A stretch of DNA of 64,000 bases from Clostridium sp. AF27-2AA (lineage in GTDB: Bacteria > Bacillota > Clostridia > Lachnospirales > Lachnospiraceae): NCBI RefSeq assembly GCF_003478505.1, contig NZ_QUFI01000003.1, forward strand, positions 1-64,000. The letters run 5' to 3'. The first letter of the stretch is position 1; each line of letters begins with the position of its first letter. The notes below the pieces were generated by a model. The model made no database searches and was not told where the DNA came from. It saw only the letters and a program-made list of their open reading frames with translations. Shown one piece after another: positions 51,776-60,537 of the stretch. The translations under genes were made by a program, and so were the position numbers.

Positions 51776-52816
51776 ATGGCTGTAGCGTATTACTATGATC
51801 ACATGACAAAACCGAAACAGGCGGCTTACCGCAGCATGCTTGCCGGTCTCACAGAGCTTACCGACAGCATTCAGCTGCCGCTCTTAGACGCAAAGGAACT
51901 TTCTGAGGTATTTTTGCTGCTGAGACTGGATCATCCGAAGCTGTTCTGGGCATCGGGATTTCATTTCCTCCACTACCAGGATTCTCCCAATCTCATTATG
52001 AAGCCGGAATATCTGTTTGATAAAAGCAAGGTCCGGGAACATCAGAAGGCCATGGCATCCCGGGTGGAAAAACTGGCACGGCCTGCCAAAACGCTTTCCG
52101 AGTGGGAGAAAGAAAAATACATTCATGATTTTATCTGTGAGAATGTCCGCTATGATAAATTAAAGAAGGCCTATTCCCACGAGATTATTGGCCCGTTAGG
52201 GCAGGGCGTGGGAGTTTGTGAAGGCATTGCCAAAGCGGTGAAGGTGCTGTGCGATGCTCTTGGAATCTGGTGCATGATTGCCATCTGCGGCAATAATCCG
52301 GAGAAGGGTATCAAATACCGGCATACCTGGAACATTGTCCGCATTGACGGCCAGTTTTATCATCTGGATGCCACCTTTGACAACAGTCTTGGAAAATGCA
52401 GCGTGACCGGTGCGGAAATCCGCTATGACTACTTTAATCTGGATGACAAAAATATTTTTCGGGATCACGAGCCACTCATTGCCCCGGCACCGTCCTGTGC
52501 CAATGGCGATCACTTCTATTATAAAGAAAAGAAGCTGTCCTTTACAAAGCAGGAGGATGTAAAGAAACGGGCGCTGCAGGCTGCGAAGAAAGGAAAGCTG
52601 CTTACGTTTCACTGGCGGGGCGGTTATCTGACGAAGCAGGTTCTGGAAGAACTGTTGGAGCAGATCGCGGAAGCAGGAAAGGAGCGGGGCAAAACACCCC
52701 ACGTAAGTTTGAACTGGTCTCAGGCGGTCCTGCGGGTTCGCTATACGGAAGAACCGGCACCGGCTCTGGAACCGGATGTAAATATGGAAGAAGCCAACGA
52801 GGGAGAACAGGAATAG
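51776..52816 (+). CDS. Transglutaminase-like (papain-fold) protein
   Basis: Cytoplasmic by sequence (no signal peptide). The transglutaminase-like core carries the Cys in GQGVGVCEGIAKAVKVLCDALGI (near residue 148), the His in YRHTWNIVRIDGQFYHLDATFDN and the Asp in LDATFD, so the triad looks complete. An N-terminal helical region (1-120) and a C-terminal extension (about 240-346) of unknown role flank it. 346 residues. GAAGTGGAG precedes the ATG. The next gene starts 2 bp after its stop, so the two form a unit. Confidence 0.82.
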   Translation: MAVAYYYDHMTKPKQAAYRSMLAGLTELTDSIQLPLLDAKELSEVFLLLRLDHPKLFWASGFHFLHYQDSPNLIMKPEYLFDKSKVREHQKAMASRVEKLARPAKTLSEWEKEKYIHDFICENVRYDKLKKAYSHEIIGPLGQGVGVCEGIAKAVKVLCDALGIWCMIAICGNNPEKGIKYRHTWNIVRIDGQFYHLDATFDNSLGKCSVTGAEIRYDYFNLDDKNIFRDHEPLIAPAPSCANGDHFYYKEKKLSFTKQEDVKKRALQAAKKGKLLTFHWRGGYLTKQVLEELLEQIAEAGKERGKTPHVSLNWSQAVLRVRYTEEPAPALEPDVNMEEANEGEQE

Positions 52817-52818
52817 TT

Positions 52819-53808
52819 ATGAATGTATATCGAATGCTGGAAATACTGGGAGAGCAGAATCAGTTTGAGCTTCTGGAGAGTGAAAACGGGTTTCACACGC
52901 CTCAGGACATCCGCCTGGTGTATCTGATGAATGATGCCGTGGAATGTTTTCTGACCTTTCGGAATGCGCGGATTACGGGAGAGTATCTGCCGGATTACAG
53001 TGGAGAACTGGGGACACGCCTGGACCGGAGCGAGAAGCGCTCGTCCCTGGTGGTGCATCAGGGACACAATGTCTTTACAATCTTTTTTGAAACACTGGAA
53101 GTGGAATATGAACTTTATAATTATGGTGAGATTGGTCATTTCTGGGTAAAGGGTTATGAATACTTAAGGCAGCTGGAGTACCGTATTGCCATTTTATGGG
53201 ATAAGTTTGAATATATGGGAGAGGACTACTGCGGAGAACTGGAGCAAAAGCTTGCGTGGCTCGCGAAGTTCCCACCGCTTAATTTTACCAGTTACCCTTC
53301 CGTGCCATCACAGTATCTGCCTGACCGGGATGATGGATGGGATCTGGCACCGGAGGCTCTGGAGGTTATGATCGATCTGGCAAAAGAAGCCGGAGATATC
53401 TCCTTGCTTCGTGCGTTGGAGTTTTACGAAAAACATTCCGGCCGGTGGATGACAAAGTATATCGCGGCGCTTCTGCACCGGAAGAAACATGCAAAGACTG
53501 TGGATCTGCTGACAGAGAAACTGAAGCAGGCTGCATCCGTCCATCCGTGCCGGAGCTTTGGGCCGGAGCGGGATGCCAGGTATGCCCTGATTATGAAAGC
53601 AGCAAAAGCAGGCCAGCAGGCACTTGCGGAAAAAGGAATCCAGTCGGTGGTCCTTCGGGAGGAGCCTTTCGTTCATGCCAGTGATACGCTGGATTTTAAA
53701 GCTCATCTGATGATCTGGATGCCGGGATTCTTAAACCGGAAAACAGAAATCAGGACTTTTACTTATGAAAAAATGAAACATAAGGACAGTGCGTCGACAT
53801 GTCTCTAA
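52819..53808 (+). CDS. Protein of unknown function (possibly DUF3878-like) paired with the transglutaminase-like gene
   Basis: 329 residues with no signal peptide, membrane helix or catalytic motif that I recognise. An N-terminal beta-rich half (VYRMLEILGEQNQFELLESENGFHTPQDIRLVYLMNDAVECFLTFRNARITGEYLPDY...FTIFFETLEVEYELYNYGEIGHFWVKG) and a helical second half (PEALEVMIDLAKEAGDISLLRALEFYEKHSGRWMTKYIAALL...) are visible. The DUF3878 label is from memory and weak. Tight spacing after the transglutaminase-like gene suggests a shared task. Confidence 0.6.
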   Translation: MNVYRMLEILGEQNQFELLESENGFHTPQDIRLVYLMNDAVECFLTFRNARITGEYLPDYSGELGTRLDRSEKRSSLVVHQGHNVFTIFFETLEVEYELYNYGEIGHFWVKGYEYLRQLEYRIAILWDKFEYMGEDYCGELEQKLAWLAKFPPLNFTSYPSVPSQYLPDRDDGWDLAPEALEVMIDLAKEAGDISLLRALEFYEKHSGRWMTKYIAALLHRKKHAKTVDLLTEKLKQAASVHPCRSFGPERDARYALIMKAAKAGQQALAEKGIQSVVLREEPFVHASDTLDFKAHLMIWMPGFLNRKTEIRTFTYEKMKHKDSASTCL

Positions 53809-53828
53809 TTAACTGTGAAATCTGGCAG

Positions 53829-53866
53829 GAGCCGGGACTTTTAACAGAGTCCCGGCTCTTCTTCTA
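53829..53866 (+). terminator. Terminator after the transglutaminase-like pair
   Basis: GAGCCGGGAC (53829-53838) and GTCCCGGCTC (53849-53858) form a perfect 10-bp stem, followed by TTCTTCT. Confidence 0.8.
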
Positions 53867-54127
53867 TCAGATCTATCGTGGCTTTATCTGAAAACACCCG
53901 AAAATTATGAAAAATGGATTTGGCCTGTTGGAACAGCTGGATTTTGGCGCTGGAGCATATTACTATGCGGATATCCGGGATTTGCGTCTCTGGTGAATGG
54001 AAGCCATTATCAGAGTCCGGTATCCATGCCGGTACTGATCATCCTGTTCTTGATCTGGGGATTTCTAATGTACCGTCTGTGGACCTGGATGGAGTCCGGG
54101 ACCAAAAAGGAATCCGTCCGTTCTTGA
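53867..54127 (+). pseudogene. Possible remnant of a small membrane protein gene lacking a start
   Basis: A frame open from about 53860 to TGA 54125-54127 reads WLYLKTPENYEKWIWPVGTAGFW, then LVNGSHYQSPVSMPVLIILFLIWGFLMYRLWTWMESGTKKESVRS, with one clear hydrophobic helix and charged tail. No usable start codon or ribosome site exists in frame. The other frame (53914-54144) looks non-coding. The remaining sequence to the MerR gene (54128-54284) has a small hairpin (ACTCTCATCTTAGATGAGAG) followed by TTTTTGC, probably a terminator. Confidence 0.3.
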
Positions 54128-54284
54128 TTATTGTTTCCGGCTGAGTTATAATTTTAGAAAGATTTGTGTGAAAACTCTCATCTTAGATGAGAGTTTTTGC
54201 TGTATGGAAAAGAGAATCTTCACTGTTGGAAAAAGGTTTTAAAAGCTGCTTATTGATAGAAAATGTCAGATCAGGAGGATGGAT

Positions 54285-55130
54285 ATGGACTACAAATACC
54301 TAAGCATCGGCCAGATGGCCAGGATCAACAACATTTCTGTTCCAACTTTAAGGTTTTATGACTCAATTGGAATCCTGCAGCCCTGTTACACGGATCCGCA
54401 GACCCGTTACCGCTATTACGATGTGCGCCAGAATGCACGGCTGGACATGATTCAGTATATGAAGGAACTGGGAATGGAACTGAAAGAAATTGAGGAAGTA
54501 CTGGCTTCGGAGGATCTGCGCAAGATTGAAGCGGTACTGATCCGCAAACGGGAGCAGACTATCCATCAGATCGAGCAGATGAAGATTCAGTGGGATGCCA
54601 TTGACCGGGCCATAGACAGCATTGAGCGTTACAGCAAATCCCCACGGCGGGGTACCTTTACTCTGGAGTATATTCCAAATCGGAAAATTTACGGCATCGA
54701 TACAGACATCAACTTTTATGATCACGATATTGATACCTATGAGCTGATCCTGAAACAGCTGAAAATGCGCCTGACAGAGCATGGGGTTCCGCCGGTTTAT
54801 TACTGCAATGCCGGGACCGTGTTGAAAAAAGAGAATTTATTGCAAAGGAGCTTTGTCTCCCATAAGATTTTTGTGTTTGTGGATGAGCATTTTCCGCTGA
54901 AGCAGGAACTGGAAACCATAGAAAGCGGTATGTATGCCTGTGTGTATCTGGATGATTTTAACGAAGAAAAGGACTATGCTGTCAAACTTTTATCATATTG
55001 TGAAGAGCAGAAGTATGAGATTGCCGGAGACTATATCTGTGAGACCCTGACGGAATTCAACGTATTTGATACCCGGAAACGTTCTATGTTTCTGCGACTG
55101 CAGGTGCCAGTGCGCTTCTCGGATGTATAA
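54285..55130 (+). CDS. MerR-family transcriptional regulator, BmrR-like
   Basis: N-terminal MerR HTH (YLSIGQMARINNISVPTLRFYDSIGILQPCYTDPQTRYRYYDVRQNARLDMIQYMKELGMELKEIEEVL), a long dimer helix (KIEAVLIRKREQTIHQIEQMKIQWDAIDRAIDSIERY) and a C-terminal GyrI/BmrR-like ligand domain (YIPNRKIYGIDTDINFYDHDIDTYELILKQLK...). Such regulators usually sense small hydrophobic or cationic compounds and twist promoters with 19-bp spacers. The SD AGGAGG at 54273-54278 abuts the ATG at 54279, so ATG 54285 is preferred; 281 residues. The promoter at 55186 is its likely target. Confidence 0.9.
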   Translation: MDYKYLSIGQMARINNISVPTLRFYDSIGILQPCYTDPQTRYRYYDVRQNARLDMIQYMKELGMELKEIEEVLASEDLRKIEAVLIRKREQTIHQIEQMKIQWDAIDRAIDSIERYSKSPRRGTFTLEYIPNRKIYGIDTDINFYDHDIDTYELILKQLKMRLTEHGVPPVYYCNAGTVLKKENLLQRSFVSHKIFVFVDEHFPLKQELETIESGMYACVYLDDFNEEKDYAVKLLSYCEEQKYEIAGDYICETLTEFNVFDTRKRSMFLRLQVPVRFSDV

Positions 55131-55185
55131 AAACGGGAATGAAAAGTGTACAAATTGCTATTGCAAAATTGGTCATTCTGCTTAC

Positions 55186-55216
55186 TTGACCCTCAAGTTA
55201 CATCATCCTTTATACT
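55186..55216 (+). promoter_or_regulatory. MerR-type promoter with 19-bp spacer
   Basis: TTGACC (55186-55191) and TATACT (55211-55216) are separated by 19 bp, the overlong spacing typical of MerR-activated promoters; the spacer begins CTCAAGTTAC, resembling a MerR half-site. A MerR gene lies directly upstream and the dehydrogenase gene starts 86 bp downstream. Confidence 0.7.
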
Positions 55217-55301
55217 GAAACCATGATAAATAAATAACAAACGGAAGGCCCGACAGGAAACAAAAACAGGCGGCCGGACCCATCAAGAAGGAGGCTTTTC
55301 T

Positions 55302-56333
55302 ATGGAAAAAATTAAAGTGGTTCAGTACGGATGTGGTAAAATGAGCAAATATATTCTTCGTTATCTTTATGAAACCGGATGCCAAATCGTAGGCGCAATT
55401 GACACCAATCCGGCAATCCTGGGCATGGATGTAGGTGATTACGCAGGACTTGGTGTAAAAACCGGCATTCTTATCAGCAACGACGCAGACAAGGTTCTGG
55501 ACGAGTGTGATGCCGATATTGCAGTGGTAACCCTGTTCAGCCTGGTAAGCGACTGCTTTGATCATTATATGAAGTGCCTGGAACGCGGTATCAGTGTCAT
55601 CACCACCTGTGAGGAGGCAACCTACTGTTGGACGACCGATGCCGTACGTGCCAACATTCTGGATGTAACAGCGAAAGAGAACGGCTGTACCTTTGTGGGA
55701 AGCGGTATGGAAGATATTTTCTGGGTAAATATGGTTGGTATGGTAGCAGGCGGCTGTCATAAGATCACCAAGATTGAGGGCGCAGTCAGTTATAACGTAG
55801 AAGATTATGGACTGGCGCTGGCAAAGGCCCATGGTGTTGGCCTGACACCGGAAGAGTTTGAAAAGCAGATCGCACATCCGGAAGAAATTGAGCCGTCCTA
55901 TGTATGGAACTCCAATGAGGCACTGGCTTCCAAGATGGGCTGGACCATCAAGAGCCAGACCCAGAAATGTGTTCCATATTTCCACGACAGTGACCTGTAT
56001 TCCTCCACCATGGGTGACACCATCCCGAAGGGCAACTGCATTGGCATGGCAGCAGTTGTAACTACCGAAACCTTCCAGGGACCGGTCATTGAGACCCAGT
56101 GTATCGGTAAGGTATACGGACCGGACGATGGAGATATGTGTGACTGGAAGATTACTGGCGAGCCGGATACCGAGTTCCACGTTGTAAAACCGGCAACCGT
56201 AGAACATACCTGCGCTACCATTGTAAACCGTATTCCGGCAGTGCTTCGCGCACCGGCAGGACTGGTTACAATGGATCAGTTAGAGGAAATTGCATACCCG
56301 ACCTATCCGATGGAGTTTTATTTAAATAAGTAA
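55302..56333 (+). CDS. Dihydrodipicolinate-reductase-like NAD(P) dehydrogenase (2,4-diaminopentanoate dehydrogenase-like)
   Basis: N-terminal Rossmann fold [45 protein letters not shown], then [11 protein letters not shown] and [21 protein letters not shown], the layout of the Ord/2,4-diaminopentanoate dehydrogenase group within the DapB-like superfamily. 343 residues fits that group. No ornithine-fermentation genes are nearby, so the substrate may differ. AAGGAGG precedes the ATG. Probably induced by the upstream MerR regulator through the 19-bp-spacer promoter. Monocistronic, ended by a terminator. Confidence 0.7.
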   Translation: MEKIKVVQYGCGKMSKYILRYLYETGCQIVGAIDTNPAILGMDVGDYAGLGVKTGILISNDADKVLDECDADIAVVTLFSLVSDCFDHYMKCLERGISVITTCEEATYCWTTDAVRANILDVTAKENGCTFVGSGMEDIFWVNMVGMVAGGCHKITKIEGAVSYNVEDYGLALAKAHGVGLTPEEFEKQIAHPEEIEPSYVWNSNEALASKMGWTIKSQTQKCVPYFHDSDLYSSTMGDTIPKGNCIGMAAVVTTETFQGPVIETQCIGKVYGPDDGDMCDWKITGEPDTEFHVVKPATVEHTCATIVNRIPAVLRAPAGLVTMDQLEEIAYPTYPMEFYLNK

Positions 56334-56387
56334 GCATTGCCACGGAACCGGACAGACAGATTCCCGTCCTATAAGATAATATAAGAA

Positions 56388-56428
56388 GGCTGGAGCGTTC
56401 ATATATTTGAACGTTCCGGCTTTTTTCT
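56388..56428 (+). terminator. Terminator after the dehydrogenase
   Basis: GGCTGGAGCGTTCA and TGAACGTTCCGGCT form a 14-bp stem with G-T pairs around an AT loop, followed by TTTTTTCTTG. Confidence 0.8.
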
Positions 56429-56456
56429 TGTCTAATCCGCAGAAAACAGTTATAAT
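56428..56456 (+). promoter_or_regulatory. bioY promoter
   Basis: TTGTCT (56428-56433), 17-bp spacer, TATAAT (56451-56456). A BirA operator was not identified. Confidence 0.6.
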
Positions 56457-56480
56457 GGTTCGTGAATATTTACAAAAGGA

Positions 56481-57125
56481 ATGAAAACGCAAATGAAACA
56501 TAAAATTTTACTGTTACGCCGCCAGCCGTCAGAGCCCGATACGGCCCGCGGCGCGTCCCGGAGTATCACACAGGACGTGGCGGTCTGTGGCTTATTTGCG
56601 GCATTGACTGCGGTGGGAGCTTTTATGAAGATTGTGATCCCGGTGGGAGCGGATACCATGAATTTTACCCTGCAGTGGCTGTTTGTGCTGTTGGCAGGGC
56701 TGCTTCTTGGATCCCGCCGGGCATTCCGGAGCGTTGCCGTTTACCTGATCACCGGCCTGATCGGTTTCCCGGTTTTTGCCCGGGGAGGCGGTCCGGCTTA
56801 TCTGCTGCGGCCAACCTTTGGATTTCTGCTGGGCTTTGCCCTGGCGGCATGGGCTATTGGTTTTTTATGTGAAAAGCTCCGGCCGACGAAATCCGTTACC
56901 TGGTTTTTTACCACGCTGGCTGGATTTGTGATCTACTACGGAATGGGAATTCTCTATTTTTATATGATCACACATCTGCTGGCATCCCAGACACCGGTGG
57001 GAATTGGCGTGATCTTTGGTGTCTACTGTCTGCCGACCATGCTGCCGGACCTGATGCTCTGCGCATTGGCGGTTATGCTGGCGGGACGGTTAAGACCGGC
57101 GGTTTCGGCGGCGCTCAAGGCCTGA
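56481..57125 (+). CDS. bioY: BioY-type biotin transporter substrate-binding (S) component
   Basis: Membrane S component of an ECF vitamin transporter. Family sequence: ITQDVAVCGLFAALTAVGAFMKIVIPVGADTMNFTLQWLFVLLAGLLLGSRRAFRSVAVYLITGLIGFPVFARGGGPAYLLRPTFGFLLGFALAAWAIGFL and the C-terminal helices with KxxxPxLPDLMLCALAV-like PTMLPDLMLCALAVML. Six helices. 214 residues with a slightly long polar N-terminus; ATG 56490 (MKHKILLL) is an alternative start. No EcfA/T genes are adjacent, so the shared energy-coupling module is expected elsewhere. Confidence 0.92.
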   Translation: MKTQMKHKILLLRRQPSEPDTARGASRSITQDVAVCGLFAALTAVGAFMKIVIPVGADTMNFTLQWLFVLLAGLLLGSRRAFRSVAVYLITGLIGFPVFARGGGPAYLLRPTFGFLLGFALAAWAIGFLCEKLRPTKSVTWFFTTLAGFVIYYGMGILYFYMITHLLASQTPVGIGVIFGVYCLPTMLPDLMLCALAVMLAGRLRPAVSAALKA

Positions 57126-57213
57126 ATAAGGCCAGAAACGTCCGGGAATACTATACAGAAAACCATACATTTCTATAGGTTTATGTTTTGCAGGAAAGAA
57201 GGAGAAGAATATC

Positions 57214-59184
57214 ATGAACAAAAAACTGGCAAAACTTGGAGCGGCAACGCTTCTTGTCGCAGGTGCCGGAAGCATGCTGATGAAAAAGAGCGGCATGAAA
57301 TCCGGAAATCCGGAAACAAAAGCACAGCGTGAGAAGGAACTGAAAGAGTTCCGCAACACCGAACGCGGCAGGCAGGCCAAAAACAGCAAGGGCATTTACT
57401 ATTCCAACGGCAACTACGAGGCATTCGCGCGTCCGGAGAAGCCGGAGGGTGTAGATGAGAAATCCGCCTATATCGTGGGAAGCGGCCTGGCGGCTCTGGC
57501 AGCGGCCTGCTTTTTAGTACGCGACGGCCAGATGAAGGGTGAGCATATCCATATTCTGGAGGCTATGGATATTGCAGGTGGTGCCTGCGACGGTATTGAG
57601 GATCCGCTTCGCGGCTATGTAATGCGCGGCGGCCGTGAGATGGAAGACCATTTTGAGTGCCTGTGGGATCTGTTCCACAGCATCCCATCCCTGGAGACAC
57701 CGGGGGCTTCCGTGCTGGATGAGTATTACTGGCTGAATAAGCACGATCCGAACTATTCCCTCTGCCGTGCCACGAAAAACCGCGGTGAGGATGCCCATAC
57801 GGATGGTAAGTTCAACTTAAGCCAAAAGGGCTGCATGGAGATCATGAAGCTGTTCTTCACCCGTGACGAAGATCTGTATGACAAGACGATTGAGGATGTG
57901 TTCGATGACGAAGTCTTCGGTTCCACCTTCTGGCTGTACTGGCGCACCATGTTCGCTTTTGAGACCTGGCACAGCGCCCTGGAGATGAAGCTGTATTTCC
58001 AGCGATTTATCCATCACATTGGCGGACTTCCGGATTTCTCCGCGCTGAAGTTCACCAAATACAATCAGTATGATTCCCTGATCCTGCCGATGCAGAGATA
58101 CCTGGAGGACGCAGGCGTGCAGTTCCAGTTCAACACCCGCGTGACCAACGTACTGTTCGATATTGAGGGCGCGAAGAAGACTGCGAAGAAGATCGTCTGC
58201 ACCGTAAATGGCATGGAGACTGAGATTCCGTTAACGGAGAAGGATCTGGTATTTGTCACCAACGGAAGCTGTACCGAGGGCACCATCTACGGCGATCAGA
58301 ACCACGCTCCGGTGGGAGGCGCGGAGAAGCGCGTCAGCGGCTGCTGGGAGCTCTGGAAAAACATTGCAAAGCAGCATGAGTCCTTCGGACATCCGGAGAA
58401 ATTCTGCACCAATATCGAAAAAACTAACTGGGAGTCCGCGACCGTCACAACGTCGGATGACAAGATCATTTCCTATATCCAGAAGATCTGCAAACGTGAT
58501 CCGCGAAGCGGCCGCGTGGTAACCGGTGGTATTGTCAGCTGTCAGGATTCCAAATGGCTCTTAAGCTGGACCATTAACCGCCAGGGGCAGTTCAAAACCC
58601 AGAAAAAGGAAGAAGTATGTGTCTGGGTATACAGCCTCTTCACCGATGTGCCGGGCGACTACATCAAAAAGCCGATGAAGGAGTGTACCGGTAAGGAAAT
58701 CACTGCAGAGTGGCTGTATCATCTGGGAGTTCCGGTAGAGGAAATCGATGAGCTGGCAGAGAATCACGCAGTCTGCGTGCCGACCATGATGCCATATATC
58801 ACCGCATTCTTCATGCCGAGAAGAAAAGGCGATCGTCCGGACGTGATCCCGGATGGCTGTGTAAACTTCGCGTTCCTGGGCCAGTTTGCCGAAACCCCGC
58901 GCGACACCATCTTTACCACCGAATACTCTGTCCGCACTGCCATGGAGTCTGTATATGGCCTGCTGGGCGTAGACCGCGGCGTACCGGAGGTATGGGGAAG
59001 CGTCTACGATATTCGGAATCTCTTAGACAGCACAGTCAAACTGATGGACGGCAAGTCTCCGCTTGAGATGGAGCTTCCGGGACCACTTAATATGTTAAAG
59101 AAGCCGCTTTTAAAGAAATTAAAGGGAACGGTGATTGAGAAAGTCCTGCGGGATCATGATGTGATCCGCGACGGGATGATCTGA
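57214..59184 (+). CDS. ohyA: Oleate hydratase (myosin-cross-reactive antigen family)
   Basis: FAD-dependent enzyme that adds water to cis-9 double bonds of fatty acids such as oleate, forming 10-hydroxystearate, a detoxifying step in gut bacteria. FAD fold AYIVGSGLAALAAACFLVRDGQMKGEHIHILEAMDIAGGACDG, catalytic-region RGGREMEDHFECLWDL, YWRTMFAFETWHSALEMKLYFQRFIHHIGGLPDFSALKFTKYNQYDSLILPM, and VFVTNGSCTEGTIYGDQNHAP. 656 residues. Unlike typical members it starts with a hydrophobic stretch (KLAKLGAATLLVAGAGSMLM) and a charged linker before the FAD domain, which could anchor it at the membrane. AGAAGGAGA precedes the ATG. Confidence 0.93.
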   Translation: MNKKLAKLGAATLLVAGAGSMLMKKSGMKSGNPETKAQREKELKEFRNTERGRQAKNSKGIYYSNGNYEAFARPEKPEGVDEKSAYIVGSGLAALAAACFLVRDGQMKGEHIHILEAMDIAGGACDGIEDPLRGYVMRGGREMEDHFECLWDLFHSIPSLETPGASVLDEYYWLNKHDPNYSLCRATKNRGEDAHTDGKFNLSQKGCMEIMKLFFTRDEDLYDKTIEDVFDDEVFGSTFWLYWRTMFAFETWHSALEMKLYFQRFIHHIGGLPDFSALKFTKYNQYDSLILPMQRYLEDAGVQFQFNTRVTNVLFDIEGAKKTAKKIVCTVNGMETEIPLTEKDLVFVTNGSCTEGTIYGDQNHAPVGGAEKRVSGCWELWKNIAKQHESFGHPEKFCTNIEKTNWESATVTTSDDKIISYIQKICKRDPRSGRVVTGGIVSCQDSKWLLSWTINRQGQFKTQKKEEVCVWVYSLFTDVPGDYIKKPMKECTGKEITAEWLYHLGVPVEEIDELAENHAVCVPTMMPYITAFFMPRRKGDRPDVIPDGCVNFAFLGQFAETPRDTIFTTEYSVRTAMESVYGLLGVDRGVPEVWGSVYDIRNLLDSTVKLMDGKSPLEMELPGPLNMLKKPLLKKLKGTVIEKVLRDHDVIRDGMI

Positions 59185-59205
59185 AATTAATATTGTGAAG
59201 TAATA

Positions 59206-59248
59206 TGAATGCCGGGCGAGCACTCAAAATGGTGCCGCCCGGCATTCA
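59206..59248. terminator. Bidirectional terminator between oleate hydratase and alcohol dehydrogenase genes
   Basis: TGAATGCCGGGCG and its complement CGCCCGGCATTCA form a perfect 13-bp outer stem with an additional inner GCAC/GGTGC pairing. It lies between convergent genes. Confidence 0.8.
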
Positions 59249-59271
59249 CTTTAACAGAAGCAGGTTTTTAT

Positions 59272-60465
59272 TTAGAATTTTTCTGCGTGGTTTGCTGCTT
59301 TATAAATCTGGTAAATCGTTTCTTCTCCCAGAAGCTGGAAGGTTCCAATCGTCCTGGTGCGGTGGTAAGTGCAGCGGTATGCGAGATCGCGGAGGATTCC
59401 ATCATCCTGGACCCCGATATCCTTATTTTCTTCCAGGGAAGCTGGCATGCCGATGGAGCGGAAGAATGCTACCGTTTTATCAATGCCGGACAGAGCAGCT
59501 TTGGTATCATCTGCTTCTGCGATACCCCATACGTTTCTTGCGAAACGCGCGAAGCGGGACGGTTTTGTCTGATAAACAGTCTTCGCCCAGGAACCCCAGA
59601 CGGTAGCCAGAGAAGCACCGTGAGCGGTGTCAAACATGGCGGAGAGTTCATGCCCGAGCTGGTGTACCGCAAAATCCTTCATGCCGCCGAGACCAGTCAG
59701 GCCATTGTGGGAGAGCGAACCGGCCCACATCAGTTCGCTCATGGAATCATAATCCTCAGGATTCTTTACAGCAATACGTCCCTGGGCGATGACGGTGCGC
59801 AGAAGTGCCTCAGCAATAGCATCGGTCAGTTCGTTTTCTAAAGGATTAAAATACCGGTCCATCGTGTGCATCATGATATCAGTTACGCCGCAAGCCACCT
59901 GATAAGGCGGGAGTGTCATGGTCAGCTCCGGATTCATGATAGCAAAACGCGGGCGGTTTAACTCCGTGCCAAGTCCGCGCTTGACACCGGTTGCGAGATT
60001 GGTCAGAACCGCGGAATCACTGGATTCACTTCCTGCCGCGGAGATGGTGAGAACAGCACCAACCGGAAGCGCGTGGTGGGGCGTTTTTTCTCTGGTCCAG
60101 AATTCCCAGATGTCGGTCGGGGCGTTTGCGGCGCCGATGGCAATGGCCTTTGCGGTGTCAATGACAGAACCGCCGCCGGCTCCGATCACAAAATCCGCAT
60201 TGGATTTCAGAGCCAGCTTTACGCCTTCTCTGGCATGTTCCAGAGTTGGGTTTGCCTTGGCACCGCCAAAGAGTTCATAGGGAATCTGCGCTTCCGTCAG
60301 TACCTGGCAAAGCTGGTTTAACAGGCCGCTGCGTTCAATGCTTCCGCTTCCGTAGACAAGAAGCACGCGGTTTCCACCGTATTTGCGGATCTGCTCTGCC
60401 AGCTGCAGCTGAGTGTCTTTTCCAAAAACAATTTCCGTTGGAGAATGATATGTAAATGCATGCAT
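59272..60465 (-). CDS. Iron-containing alcohol dehydrogenase (butanol dehydrogenase/YqhD-like)
   Basis: Group III metal-dependent alcohol/aldehyde oxidoreductase. N-terminal dinucleotide domain (PTEIVFGKDTQLQLAEQIRKYGGNRVLLVYGSGSIERSGLL, VIGAGGGSVIDTAKAIA) and metal site (GVTDIMMHTMDRYF, KDFAVHQLGHELSAMFDTAHGASLATVWGSW: Asp and three His). 397 residues from ATG 60465, which follows AAAGGAGGG; the frame opens at 60531. Product could be ethanol, butanol or detoxified aldehydes. Complete, unlike the truncated paralogue at 49313. Confidence 0.92.
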   Translation of the reverse strand: MHAFTYHSPTEIVFGKDTQLQLAEQIRKYGGNRVLLVYGSGSIERSGLLNQLCQVLTEAQIPYELFGGAKANPTLEHAREGVKLALKSNADFVIGAGGGSVIDTAKAIAIGAANAPTDIWEFWTREKTPHHALPVGAVLTISAAGSESSDSAVLTNLATGVKRGLGTELNRPRFAIMNPELTMTLPPYQVACGVTDIMMHTMDRYFNPLENELTDAIAEALLRTVIAQGRIAVKNPEDYDSMSELMWAGSLSHNGLTGLGGMKDFAVHQLGHELSAMFDTAHGASLATVWGSWAKTVYQTKPSRFARFARNVWGIAEADDTKAALSGIDKTVAFFRSIGMPASLEENKDIGVQDDGILRDLAYRCTYHRTRTIGTFQLLGEETIYQIYKAANHAEKF

Positions 60466-60537
60466 GATAAATCCCTCCTTTTTCTGAAGAATATCATAAC
60501 ATGAATGCTCGCAAAATTCCAGCGGATTCATTATGGC

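Noticed and set aside
53914..54144. 76-codon plus-strand ORF after the terminator
   Set aside because: No ribosome site; a different frame of the same DNA shows membrane-protein-like sequence, suggesting a remnant instead.
59205..59841. Plus-strand ORFs of 133 and 210 codons opposite the iron alcohol dehydrogenase
   Set aside because: Antisense shadows that begin in the bidirectional terminator; the minus-strand enzyme motifs are complete.
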